A stretch of DNA of 15,026 bases from an uncultured bacterium (GTDB lineage: Bacteria > Bacteroidota > Bacteroidia > Bacteroidales > Bacteroidaceae), in contig CAJMQV010000035.1 of the NCBI GenBank assembly GCA_905215575.1, positions 1 through 15,026 on the forward strand. Direction: 5' to 3'. This document shows positions 1-6,446 of the stretch, piece after piece; position 1 is the first letter of the stretch, and the number at the start of each line of letters is the position of its first letter. The position numbers were made by a program, and so were the translations under genes. The notes beneath the pieces were generated by a model. The model ran no database searches. It saw only the letters and a program-made list of their open reading frames with translations, and had not been told where the DNA came from.

Positions 1-1128
1 CCGACAGGAAACAGCCCGAAAACAGGGGGCATGCTACAGGCCATCGGCAATGAAGCCTTGCAAAACGAATACCGCAGTACCCTGAAAGCCTTCTACGGGG
101 CATTGAAATCCATGGACGGCTGTATCCGCTTTGCCCTGCTCACGGGAGTAACCAAGTTCGGCAAGGTCAGCGTGTTCAGCGATTTGAATAACCTGATGGA
201 CATCTCCATGGACGACCGCTACGTGGAAATCTGCGGCATCAGCGAGAAGGAAATCCATACGTATTTTGAGGAAGACATTCATGCGCTGGCTACAGCTACG
301 GGCCTGACTTATGAAGAGACTTGTGCGGAGCTGAAATCCAATTATGACGGTTATCACTTCACGGAAAATGCCGTGGGCATGTACAATCCTTTCAGTCTGC
401 TCAATACGTTTGCGAAGAAAAAGTTCGGCAGCTACTGGTTTGAGACAGGCACACCGACCTACCTCGTTGAACTGCTCAAGCTCCACCACTATCCGATAGA
501 GGAACTGGAACACATCGTCACCAGTCAGCCTGTATTGGACAGCATCGATACGGCCTCTACCGACCCGATTCCGGTTATCTACCAGAGCGGCTACCTCACC
601 ATCAAGGGTTACAACAAGATGTTCGAGAACTACACGTTAGGATTCCCCAACCGTGAAGTGGAACAAGGGTTCTTCAAGTTCCTGCTGCCCAACTACGCGT
701 CAGTGAGCGTAAGCAAGTCACCCTACCAGATTCAGTGCTTCGTGGAGGAAGTAATGGCGGGCAAAGTGGATGATTTCTTCGAACGGTTGAAAACCATGTT
801 TGCCGACATTCCATACGAGCTGGCGCGTGATCGCGAAGTGCACTACCAGAACATCCTCTACATCATCTTCAAGCTGATGGGCTTCTACGTACAGGTGGAA
901 TACCACACCAGTCGCGGTCGGATTGACCTGGTGCTCCAGACACAGGACTACGTGTACATCATGGAATTCAAGCTGAACGGCAGCGCGGACGAAGCCCTGG
1001 CCCAGATTCGGGAGAAAGGCTATGCCGCACCTTTTGCCAAGGACAGCCGTACGGTCTACAAGATTGGCGTCAACTTCAGCGATGAGCTTCGGAACATTCA
1101 GGAAGTGAAGGTGGAAGTGGAGTTTTGA
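1..1128 (+). CDS. AAA-ATPase-like / PD-(D/E)XK nuclease family protein, 5' partial
   Basis: The frame is open to the window edge; the first ATG is at 31 (365 aa). Residues are counted from there. The C-terminal half of the AAA-like part is present: LLTGVTKFGKVSVFSDLNNL (36-55), YDGYHF (105-110) and the YWFETGTPTYL block (135-145). A C-terminal PD-(D/E)XK fold follows, with D299 in GRIDLVL and E312/K314 in IMEFK. This is the architecture of the AAA-ATPase_like plus PDDEXK_9 (DUF1703) proteins that occur in many copies in Bacteroidota; family members are usually about 500-550 aa, so the Walker A and B region is not visible. The family's DEYDKP motif normally sits directly before the L-L/M-L-Q stretch, but the ten codons before ATG 31 do not encode it, so the gene may be truncated by recombination and not only by the window edge. 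Cellular role unknown; a nuclease or mobile-element role is often suggested. Confidence 0.85.
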   Translation, partial: PTGNSPKTGGMLQAIGNEALQNEYRSTLKAFYGALKSMDGCIRFALLTGVTKFGKVSVFSDLNNLMDISMDDRYVEICGISEKEIHTYFEEDIHALATATGLTYEETCAELKSNYDGYHFTENAVGMYNPFSLLNTFAKKKFGSYWFETGTPTYLVELLKLHHYPIEELEHIVTSQPVLDSIDTASTDPIPVIYQSGYLTIKGYNKMFENYTLGFPNREVEQGFFKFLLPNYASVSVSKSPYQIQCFVEEVMAGKVDDFFERLKTMFADIPYELARDREVHYQNILYIIFKLMGFYVQVEYHTSRGRIDLVLQTQDYVYIMEFKLNGSADEALAQIREKGYAAPFAKDSRTVYKIGVNFSDELRNIQEVKVEVEF

Positions 1129-1136
1129 GCATCGTG

Positions 1137-1400
1137 TCAGTTTATTTCAATGGCATAAGAAACTACAACCGCTTTTACGCCTGCTTCCGAGTATTTGCTC
1201 TTATAGTGTGCTGTCCCTAATACACTGATGTCATCTTTTATTGCGAGCCATTTAGGTCCTTCACTGTGGGCATAATAGAAATAGTGATAGTCCAATGGCA
1301 GAATAGAGTGATTCTTCAAATCCTCTTCAATTACCTCTTTGTTATTTTTAATGATTGTTGCAATAACTATCAATATAACAGCTGCAAATAAAAGTATCAC
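1137..1400 (-). CDS. Small membrane-anchored protein of unknown function
   Basis: 87 aa from a GTG start at 1400. Residues 1-17 form a hydrophobic helix (ILLFAAVILIVIATII) followed by positive and polar residues, so it is probably a single-pass or signal-anchored protein with a soluble tail of about 70 aa rich in Tyr and Lys. I recognise no family. The frame is open upstream to about 1490 with no ATG, so either GTG is the real start or an older ATG was lost; a TAnnTTTG box at 1429-1436 favours the short form because transcription would begin near 1422. It lies 8 bp from the end of the preceding convergent gene, and its base composition is much more AT-rich than that gene, as is its divergent neighbour. 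It could also be a decaying fragment. Confidence 0.45.
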   Translation of the reverse strand: MILLFAAVILIVIATIIKNNKEVIEEDLKNHSILPLDYHYFYYAHSEGPKWLAIKDDISVLGTAHYKSKYSEAGVKAVVVSYAIEIN

Positions 1401-1428
1401 TTTATTTTTCAGGTCCGAGTCAGTATCG

Positions 1429-1436
1429 CAAATATA
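1429..1436 (-). promoter_or_regulatory. Candidate Bacteroides -7 box (TATATTTG)
   Basis: The plus strand reads CAAATATA, which is TATATTTG on the minus strand and an exact match to TAnnTTTG. It lies about 29 bp upstream of the GTG at 1400. No clear TTTG -33 element is found at 19-21 bp further upstream, so only the -7 half is supported. Confidence 0.4.
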
Positions 1437-1448
1437 GTGCTTATAATA

Positions 1449-1468
1449 AAGATTTAGAGATAAATCTT
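1449..1468. repeat. Perfect 8-bp inverted repeat in the divergent intergenic region
   Basis: AAGATTTA at 1449-1456 and TAAATCTT at 1461-1468 are exact reverse complements around a 4-nt GAGA loop. It lies between two divergently transcribed genes, so it may be a regulator binding site; it is AT-rich and a weak hairpin in RNA. Confidence 0.4.
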
Positions 1469-1497
1469 GTTTCTTTATATAAATATCAGTATATTGG
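1466..1497 (+). promoter_or_regulatory. Weak candidate promoter for the 165-aa membrane protein
   Basis: CTTG at 1466-1469 and TATATTGG at 1490-1497 are 20 bp apart, which fits Bacteroides -33/-7 spacing. The -7 box differs from TAnnTTTG at one position and the -33 element is minimal. The start codon is at 1517. Confidence 0.25.
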
Positions 1498-1516
1498 CAT
1501 AAAAGTAAATTCTAAT

Positions 1517-2014
1517 ATGAAGGAAAGACTTCTTATAAAATGTGATACTACTATTTATGCAGACGAGATTACAAATCTGCTTATTGAAAATAACATTGTT
1601 TCTCGCCAGCATGATGAAGGGCAAGACCAAAATCCTGGTGCTTATGGTGCTATCACAGGTATTGCAATATATGTTTTCGAGAAAGATTATGAAAAAGCTG
1701 TTGAGATAATAAATCCTATTATTGACAGTAGAAATGAGTCTCATGTCTGGTGCCCTAAATGTGGAAGTTACAATGTGTCAGCCATAGCCGTAAGCAACAA
1801 ATACGGAACTGCTATAGCATTATGGTGCATCTTTCTTTTTCTTATTCCGGGGCTTTATCTTGTTTGGGCAAATGATTTGGGTATCAGATCAACTATCGCC
1901 GATTATATAGCATTGTCTATGTTTATTTCGTTTTTTATAGTTGCATTCTTGGGGAAAATTTCTAATGCCAATTATATATGTAAAGATTGTAATAAAAGGT
2001 TCCACCATAAATGA
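1517..2014 (+). CDS. DUF2007-like membrane protein with split zinc ribbon
   Basis: 165 aa. Residues 4-68 (LLIKCDTTIYADEITNLLIE to AVEIINPI) resemble the DUF2007 'putative signal-transducing protein' ferredoxin-like domain. A CPKC pair (C79, C82) begins a zinc ribbon, but two hydrophobic segments (about 99-117 and 128-147) come before the second pair, CKDC (C155, C158). In the fold, the cysteine pairs would meet at the membrane face, with the N-terminal domain and both pairs on the same (cytoplasmic) side. Proteins joining this N-terminal domain to a zinc ribbon and membrane helices are known in Bacteroidota, with no established function. The gene is AT-rich, divergent from the small membrane gene to its left, and ends 86 bp before the ADP-ribosylglycohydrolase. 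The domain call comes from pattern recognition only. Confidence 0.75.
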   Translation: MKERLLIKCDTTIYADEITNLLIENNIVSRQHDEGQDQNPGAYGAITGIAIYVFEKDYEKAVEIINPIIDSRNESHVWCPKCGSYNVSAIAVSNKYGTAIALWCIFLFLIPGLYLVWANDLGIRSTIADYIALSMFISFFIVAFLGKISNANYICKDCNKRFHHK

Positions 2015-2069
2015 TTTTTCGTATCTTATGAAATAAGCCGGCCATTATCAATACATATCATTATTTCCG

Positions 2070-2077
2070 TACCTTTG
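2070..2077 (+). promoter_or_regulatory. Bacteroides -7 box (TACCTTTG) before the ADP-ribosylglycohydrolase
   Basis: An exact TAnnTTTG match lies 23 bp before the ATG at 2101, giving a very short leader. There is no Shine-Dalgarno sequence; the A-rich stretch just before ATG is typical of Bacteroidota starts. A -33 element is not clear. Confidence 0.5.
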
Positions 2078-2100
2078 TTATGTCTGTATAAACAAAAAAT

Positions 2101-2895
2101 ATGATTGGAAGCATCCTTGGCGACATCGCAGGCAGCGTCTACGAGTTTCGCAACATCAAGACAAAAGAGTTTCCTTTCCTCACTTCGCAGAAGGGATATA
2201 CCGACGACAGTATTCTGACCCTCGCCACGGCCGACTGGCTGCTGCACGGCGGAGACTGTGCCACCTATTATTTCCGTTATGCCACCCGTTACCCGTGTCC
2301 GCTGGGAGGCTTCGGCGGACGTTTCCGTGAATGGCTCCGACAAGGACAGCAAACAGGACAGCTCCGTCCTTACGGCAGCTGCGGCAACGGTTCGGCCATG
2401 CGCGTAGGTCCCGTGGGATGGACATTCCGCACGGAGGAAGAGACGCTGGAAGCTGCACGCATATCGGCTGCCTGCACGCACAACCATCCCGAAGGAATCA
2501 AGGGTGCCCAGGCTACGGCACTCTGCATTTTTCTGGCTCGGAACGGGAAGAGCAAGGAGGACATAAAAAATACCGTCGAAGCAAAGTTCGGCTATGACCT
2601 GAACTTCACCTGCGACGGTATCCGTGATACCTATCAATGGGACGCCACCTGCCAGGGCACCGTACCCCAGTCCATCCGCGCCTTTCTAGACGGGACGGAC
2701 TTTGAGGACTGCATACGTACGGCCATCTCACTGGGTGGCGACAGCGATACACTGGCCTGCATCACGGGCAGCATTGCCGAAGCATTCTACGGCATTCCCC
2801 CTGCCCTGCACGCTCAGGCCATGCTCTACCTGCCAACACATTTTCAGCAGATAGTGATGGAATTTGAAGGGAAATTCAGAACGGGTATCCGCTAA
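2101..2895 (+). CDS. ADP-ribosylglycohydrolase family protein
   Basis: 264 aa, close to the usual length for compact DraG/ARH-type enzymes, which remove ADP-ribose from modified proteins or small molecules. All metal-site motifs are visible: GSILGDIAGSVYEF near the N-terminus (D8, E15), YTDDS (T34, D35, D36), GNGSAMR (95-101), HNHPEG (127-132) and GGDSDTLA near the C-terminus (D224, D226, T227) for the two divalent metals and ADP-ribose. There is no signal peptide, so it acts in the cytoplasm. It appears to be a single-gene unit, preceded by a TAnnTTTG box and followed by the 22-bp repeat array. No macrodomain, ADP-ribosyltransferase or NADAR gene is adjacent, so the target is unknown. The family call is firm, the substrate is not. 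Confidence 0.92.
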   Translation: MIGSILGDIAGSVYEFRNIKTKEFPFLTSQKGYTDDSILTLATADWLLHGGDCATYYFRYATRYPCPLGGFGGRFREWLRQGQQTGQLRPYGSCGNGSAMRVGPVGWTFRTEEETLEAARISAACTHNHPEGIKGAQATALCIFLARNGKSKEDIKNTVEAKFGYDLNFTCDGIRDTYQWDATCQGTVPQSIRAFLDGTDFEDCIRTAISLGGDSDTLACITGSIAEAFYGIPPALHAQAMLYLPTHFQQIVMEFEGKFRTGIR

Positions 2896-2910
2896 AATTC
2901 ATGCCTCCCC

Positions 2911-3064
2911 AAAACGCAAGTGCATTTCACACAAAACGCCTTTGCGTTTTACCCGAAACGTAAGTGCGTTTTGAGGAAAACGTAAAGGCGTTTACATCCA
3001 AACGTCGAAGCACTTTATTTCAAATGCCGAAGCGTTTTGTTTTAAATATCAAAGAGTTTTTTGA
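2911..3064. repeat. Seven contiguous 22-bp imperfect dyad repeats
   Basis: Units start at 2911, 2933, 2955, 2977, 2999, 3021 and 3043, an exact 22-bp period with no insertion or deletion. The core is close to AAACG-nnnnn-GCGTTTT, so each unit is itself an imperfect palindrome. Invariant across all seven are A2-A4, G12 and T16-T17. Units 1-4 are the closest to the core and units 5-7 drift progressively. The last 4-5 bases of each unit are not conserved. Because 22 is not a multiple of 3, it is not a peptide repeat, and because units abut it is not a CRISPR array. It lies between the 3' ends of two convergent transcription units. A multi-hairpin terminator or mRNA-end structure, or a phased protein-binding array (22 bp is about two helical turns), are both possible. 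Confidence 0.85.
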
Positions 3065-3092
3065 CGACTTTAATACACTAACTATCAACATA

Positions 3093-3524
3093 TTATTTCT
3101 TTAAAAAATCGGCCCGCATCGGAGAGAAACAGTCAATGAGCAAACCGGCCTCCAGGCACTTGCAACTATGCAATACATCCGGTTCGATGTAGATACCGTC
3201 GCCAGCAGATACCACCTGCGTCTTGCCGCCCACGGTAAACTCAAACTTTCCGCTGGCCACGTAAGTGGTCTGCGTGTGATAATGCGTGTGGGGCGTACCT
3301 ACAGCACCCTTCTCGAATTTTACTTTCACGAGCATCACCTGGCCGTCGTATCCCATAATCTGACGGGTTACTCCCTCGCCAGCCGGTTCCCACTCGGTTC
3401 CTTTCTCTGTTATGAAGACCTCGCTGCGTGTCTTCTTTGTCGGTGTGTCGGTCGTGTTTTCTGCGGTAGCCGACAACACACCGGTCATTGCCAAAGCTGC
3501 CATCAATACAAATGCTTTTTTCAT
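3093..3524 (-). CDS. Exported KdgF-like cupin
   Basis: 143 aa with an N-terminal signal peptide (MKKAFVLMAALAMTGVLSATA, cleavage near residue 21). One cupin domain covers about 50-135: a metal cluster H79-T-H81-Y-H83-T-Q85, then GKFEFTVGG, GDGIYIEPDVLH (H119), and a C-terminal FSPMRADFL closely like the end of KdgF. KdgF converts 4,5-unsaturated uronates, made by polysaccharide lyases, to the linear keto form. That is exactly the product class of the PL8 lyase encoded 25 bp upstream, so the pair probably forms one operon. Oddly, this copy is exported whereas characterised KdgF proteins are cytoplasmic, so it may act on periplasmic sugars or merely be a cupin of another specificity. The cupin fold is firm; the KdgF activity is inferred from motif and neighbour. 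Confidence 0.85.
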   Translation of the reverse strand: MKKAFVLMAALAMTGVLSATAENTTDTPTKKTRSEVFITEKGTEWEPAGEGVTRQIMGYDGQVMLVKVKFEKGAVGTPHTHYHTQTTYVASGKFEFTVGGKTQVVSAGDGIYIEPDVLHSCKCLEAGLLIDCFSPMRADFLKK

Positions 3525-3549
3525 GTTTCTATTTTTCTTAACTGATTGG

Positions 3550-5688
3550 TTAGTCTATTTCAAAACGAAGGGTCGTGCCCCGATTCTTTCCTTGCGGAAG
3601 CGCATGCGTGCCACGCTTTCCGTTCACCGTAATCTGCGCCTCATCCTGACACTGCATGGGGTCGCTGAAGTACACCTCCCAGCGTCCGTCCATTCCCCGT
3701 CCGATACGGTACAGACCAGGCGTGTGAAAATCCACTTCCAGTTCCGGCGTTACGCGAAGAGTAAAAGGTTCACGTACAGCTGCCCAGCAGACCGAACGGT
3801 CGACTTGCCACACTGCCTGTAAGCGACTGTCGTTGCACATCACCCGGAAATTGTCGGTACGGAAATTACGCAAGTCGGCTTCCGTAGCCTCGGGAAGGAC
3901 GGCATAACAGTAAGAAGATTCTTTCGGACGTACGCCGTGGTCCAGATAAAGGGTAAACAGTCGGCCCGAAACGGTATCGTTCTTGTACATCTGCATCACG
4001 TCGTGCCAGCTTCCGGAAGATGCCACCGTGCGGGCAAAGCAACTGTCCAGATTGTTCCACAGCACATACCCGCGTCCGTGATGCCAGATTCGCATATCGT
4101 CGGCAGTAGAGATGCGAAGCGGTTCCTCCTTGCTCCAGCACTGCTCTACGGCGGTGGTGACATGAAAAGCCGAATCAGAAGAGATGCCCGCTCCCAGACA
4201 AAGCACCGCCTCATCGGCAAAGAGCCAGAATTTCTGCGCCTTCAGTCCGTCGCGGTCCAGCTCCATGGCACTGATTCCGTTTTTCCCGTCCGACAAGCCT
4301 CCCACAAAGCGGCCCCGGTTGCCCGGATAGTAGCTGTGCTTGAGCAACGGCACCGGACGGACATCGTCGTAACAAGTCACACCGGGCAATTTGCGCCAGT
4401 CCCATAACGGGAAGATATCGTAATATTCCGTTGCATCCTTATAGATATAGAGGGCCCCGTCGGCCATATAATAGCCTTTCATGTTATCGCCGTTCATAGT
4501 CTCCACTCCCATTACGCGGTCGGATGCCATCTTGAGCGAGGCCATCCATCCGGCACGGCGGCTCAGCGTGTAGTCCGACTGCCAGAAATGCTTGTGGCCA
4601 ATCAGCTCGTTGCGCGGCGAAAAACAGTTTTTCAGCAGACGGGCAGCCACCTGATTGCAACGCGCATCGCGTCCGCCTCCCAGTTCGGTAGCGGCAAAAG
4701 CCAGACTCAATGCCTTGTGCAGCGGAGCCGAAGAAAAGAGCTGGCGTCCCAGGGAAGCGATGTCCATTTTCCCCTGCCAGATAACCCACTGATAACCCTC
4801 TTCCAGCAATCCGGCAATCACCTCCAGTTGCGAAGGCGTAAAAGCCATCGACGTATCCGAAAAGAGGCCCGACAAAAGGCTCATGGTGTACACATACGCC
4901 AGTCCGTAGTTTCCGAACTGAGGTTGCGGCCCGTGCTGGTGGAAGCACCCGTCGTCCTTGATGCCTTCCTTTCCGCCCCGCACAATCTCCGACACAATCG
5001 TATCACGCGCCTGTTTCACCAAATCCAGATTGTTCTCCAACACCCCTCTCATCATGACGTTGCCCGCCAGCCACACCTTGTTCTGTCCAGTCATACCAAA
5101 ACGGGCCTGCTTCATCACCGTGATGGCATCCTGCTTCTCGGCTTCGGTCAGGAAAGGTTCAAACAAGATGAAGGCAGTGCCCAGCGTACGGGGAATACCT
5201 ATCTGATTATAGTACCAGTTCAGGCAGACCGGCTTCTGGACAAACCAGTAGCACAAGACCCGATGAATGGCCTTCTCCACCTTCTTCGAATGATAATGTT
5301 CGTTTTCCGGATTGCTAAAATGCTTCACCATCTCAAGTATCCGTTCGGCATGCAGACGCGGGTCCCATCCCGAACGGTTGGTATCTTGATAATTGATGTC
5401 ACTCCACGAGCCATCGGCCTGCAACGCTTTGAGGTAATGCCTCATCCGAGCTGCTTCGTACGGCACACGCTGCTGGAGTTCCATCACCACACGGTCGGAC
5501 ACCGAGAAGCCCGGCTGGTTCTGCAAGAGCAGTTCTTTCAGAGGAGATTCCTCCCCTTCCGACTGCACATAAATCCGGTTGAAGTTCTGCCGGATGACCG
5601 ACAAATCGTCTTCCGCCTTGCCGGAAGCCTGCGAAAAGGCCAGGCATGCGCAAAAAGAAAAAACTAAACGAGTGTATTTCATAGACAT
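3550..5688 (-). CDS. Polysaccharide lyase family 8 (chondroitin AC / hyaluronan lyase type)
   Basis: 712 aa with a Sec signal peptide (about residues 1-23), so periplasmic or surface-exposed. PL8 enzymes cleave glycosaminoglycans by beta-elimination, leaving a 4,5-unsaturated hexuronate. The (alpha/alpha) toroid carries the expected catalytic residues: N210 in WLAGN, H252 and Y261 in FHQHGPQPQFGNYG, R315 in DIASLGR and E396 in ETMNGDNMKGYY. The H-to-Y (9) and Y-to-R (54) distances equal those of Flavobacterium chondroitinase AC (H225, Y234, R288). The aromatic substrate cleft is LNWYYNQIG (156-164). Beta-sandwich domains follow; length fits the roughly 700-aa family. Start could be M1 or M3. 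It lies 18 bp after the upstream gene and 25 bp before the cupin, so it is the middle gene of an operon. No SusC/SusD, sulfatase or GH88 gene is in the window. Exact substrate (chondroitin versus hyaluronan) cannot be decided. Confidence 0.93.
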   Translation of the reverse strand: MSMKYTRLVFSFCACLAFSQASGKAEDDLSVIRQNFNRIYVQSEGEESPLKELLLQNQPGFSVSDRVVMELQQRVPYEAARMRHYLKALQADGSWSDINYQDTNRSGWDPRLHAERILEMVKHFSNPENEHYHSKKVEKAIHRVLCYWFVQKPVCLNWYYNQIGIPRTLGTAFILFEPFLTEAEKQDAITVMKQARFGMTGQNKVWLAGNVMMRGVLENNLDLVKQARDTIVSEIVRGGKEGIKDDGCFHQHGPQPQFGNYGLAYVYTMSLLSGLFSDTSMAFTPSQLEVIAGLLEEGYQWVIWQGKMDIASLGRQLFSSAPLHKALSLAFAATELGGGRDARCNQVAARLLKNCFSPRNELIGHKHFWQSDYTLSRRAGWMASLKMASDRVMGVETMNGDNMKGYYMADGALYIYKDATEYYDIFPLWDWRKLPGVTCYDDVRPVPLLKHSYYPGNRGRFVGGLSDGKNGISAMELDRDGLKAQKFWLFADEAVLCLGAGISSDSAFHVTTAVEQCWSKEEPLRISTADDMRIWHHGRGYVLWNNLDSCFARTVASSGSWHDVMQMYKNDTVSGRLFTLYLDHGVRPKESSYCYAVLPEATEADLRNFRTDNFRVMCNDSRLQAVWQVDRSVCWAAVREPFTLRVTPELEVDFHTPGLYRIGRGMDGRWEVYFSDPMQCQDEAQITVNGKRGTHALPQGKNRGTTLRFEID

Positions 5689-5706
5689 AGACTGAACGGT
5701 ATTTTC

Positions 5707-6282
5707 TTATGACAACATTCCGCCCGGCACGCGACCGATTTCCACTTTCTCGAATTTATATCCCAGGCGTTTAAGTTCAATGGCCACCCCGATGCGGAAC
5801 ATCGTACGGCAGGCACGGGCAAATACATGGAAGGCCAGCGGGCTTTGTGGCTCTATCTGTTCGTGGCGAATCAGTCCCACGGTAGTCTGTCCGCAACGGC
5901 GGATGATGTCTTCCAGCTGGCGGGCTTCTTCTCCGTCGAGCGACAAGCCGAGTAAATCGCGCACGATGTGTTCATCCATGTCGTCAAAGCCCTGCTCTCC
6001 GTAGTACGACTGATAAGTAGCCTGTGCACTGGCCTCCCAGTCTTCATCCCAGCAGAAAGCTACTCCCAAGCCCAGATAAGCTGCCCAGGCCACCGACACC
6101 ACGGGATAATCACGAATCTGTTCCACAGCATCGGCCACGTACTCCGGTGCCAGGTCGTGCCAGCGGTTGTCCAGGTCCTCCGTAGCCAGCAGGGTGCCGT
6201 CCAGCACATGATAGTCAGTACACAAACGCAGCAATTCCTGCTGCAATCTCTCTTCAAAACGGTTCAAATATTCTGTATCCAT
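5707..6282 (-). CDS. Conserved-looking cytoplasmic protein of unknown function, first in the lyase operon
   Basis: 191 aa, no signal peptide and no clear membrane helix. I do not recognise a family. It starts with a charged helical stretch (MDTEYLNRFEERLQQELLRL), has an aromatic middle (VVSVAWAAYLGLGVAFCWDEDWE, 81-103, ending in acidic residues) and a helix-rich C-terminal half with FARACRTMFRIGVAIELKRLGYKFEKVEIG. Its codon use matches the host-like lyase gene. It is the promoter-proximal gene of the minus-strand operon, 18 bp before the PL8 lyase, preceded by a TATCTTTG -7 box. A cytoplasmic protein led by its own promoter next to an exported lyase may be co-transcribed by chance; a functional link is not shown. 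Confidence 0.8.
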   Translation of the reverse strand: MDTEYLNRFEERLQQELLRLCTDYHVLDGTLLATEDLDNRWHDLAPEYVADAVEQIRDYPVVSVAWAAYLGLGVAFCWDEDWEASAQATYQSYYGEQGFDDMDEHIVRDLLGLSLDGEEARQLEDIIRRCGQTTVGLIRHEQIEPQSPLAFHVFARACRTMFRIGVAIELKRLGYKFEKVEIGRVPGGMLS

Positions 6283-6304
6283 TGAGGTTTCTTTATTTTT
6301 CCGC

Positions 6305-6312
6305 CAAAGATA
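6305..6312 (-). promoter_or_regulatory. Bacteroides -7 box (TATCTTTG) of the lyase operon
   Basis: The plus strand reads CAAAGATA, an exact TAnnTTTG match on the minus strand, 22 bp before the start at 6282. No good TTTG -33 element is seen at the expected spacing, which suggests an activated or weak promoter. Confidence 0.45.
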
Positions 6313-6350
6313 CGAGTTATATACCAGTTTTTAAATCGTGTGAATTGCTT

Positions 6351-6400
6351 TTAAAATGATTTGACATTTTAAGGACTTATGCCTAAATTTGACATAGGCA
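6351..6400. promoter_or_regulatory. Two stacked inverted repeats, candidate operator
   Basis: TTAAAATG (6351-6358) pairs exactly with CATTTTAA (6365-6372), and TGCCTA (6380-6385) pairs exactly with TAGGCA (6395-6400). Both contain the same 9-mer ATTTGACAT, at 6359-6367 and 6387-6395, 28 bp apart. The site lies 47 bp before the WYL regulator start and on the far side of the lyase-operon promoter, so autoregulation or control of both directions is plausible. A possible -7 box TTACTTTG (one mismatch) is at 6407-6414. Confidence 0.45.
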
Positions 6401-6446
6401 GGTGCTTTACTTTGCCGCATCACCAAAACTTTTCATTTTACTATTT

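Noticed and set aside
1475..1744. Minus-strand 89-codon open frame over the start of the 165-aa gene
   Set aside because: Antisense in AT-rich DNA; the plus-strand product has recognisable cysteine pairs and domain pattern.
2026..2637. Minus-strand open frame of 203 codons over the ADP-ribosylglycohydrolase
   Set aside because: Overlaps a gene with complete active-site motifs; composition looks like antisense of coding sequence.
2911..3064. CRISPR array
   Set aside because: The units abut without unique spacers, are dyad-symmetric and drift in sequence; no cas gene is present.
4588..5667. Long plus-strand open frame (359 codons) opposite the PL8 gene
   Set aside because: Exact antisense of a gene with all catalytic residues; its translation is low in acidic residues, full of His, Arg and Gln, and shows no domain.
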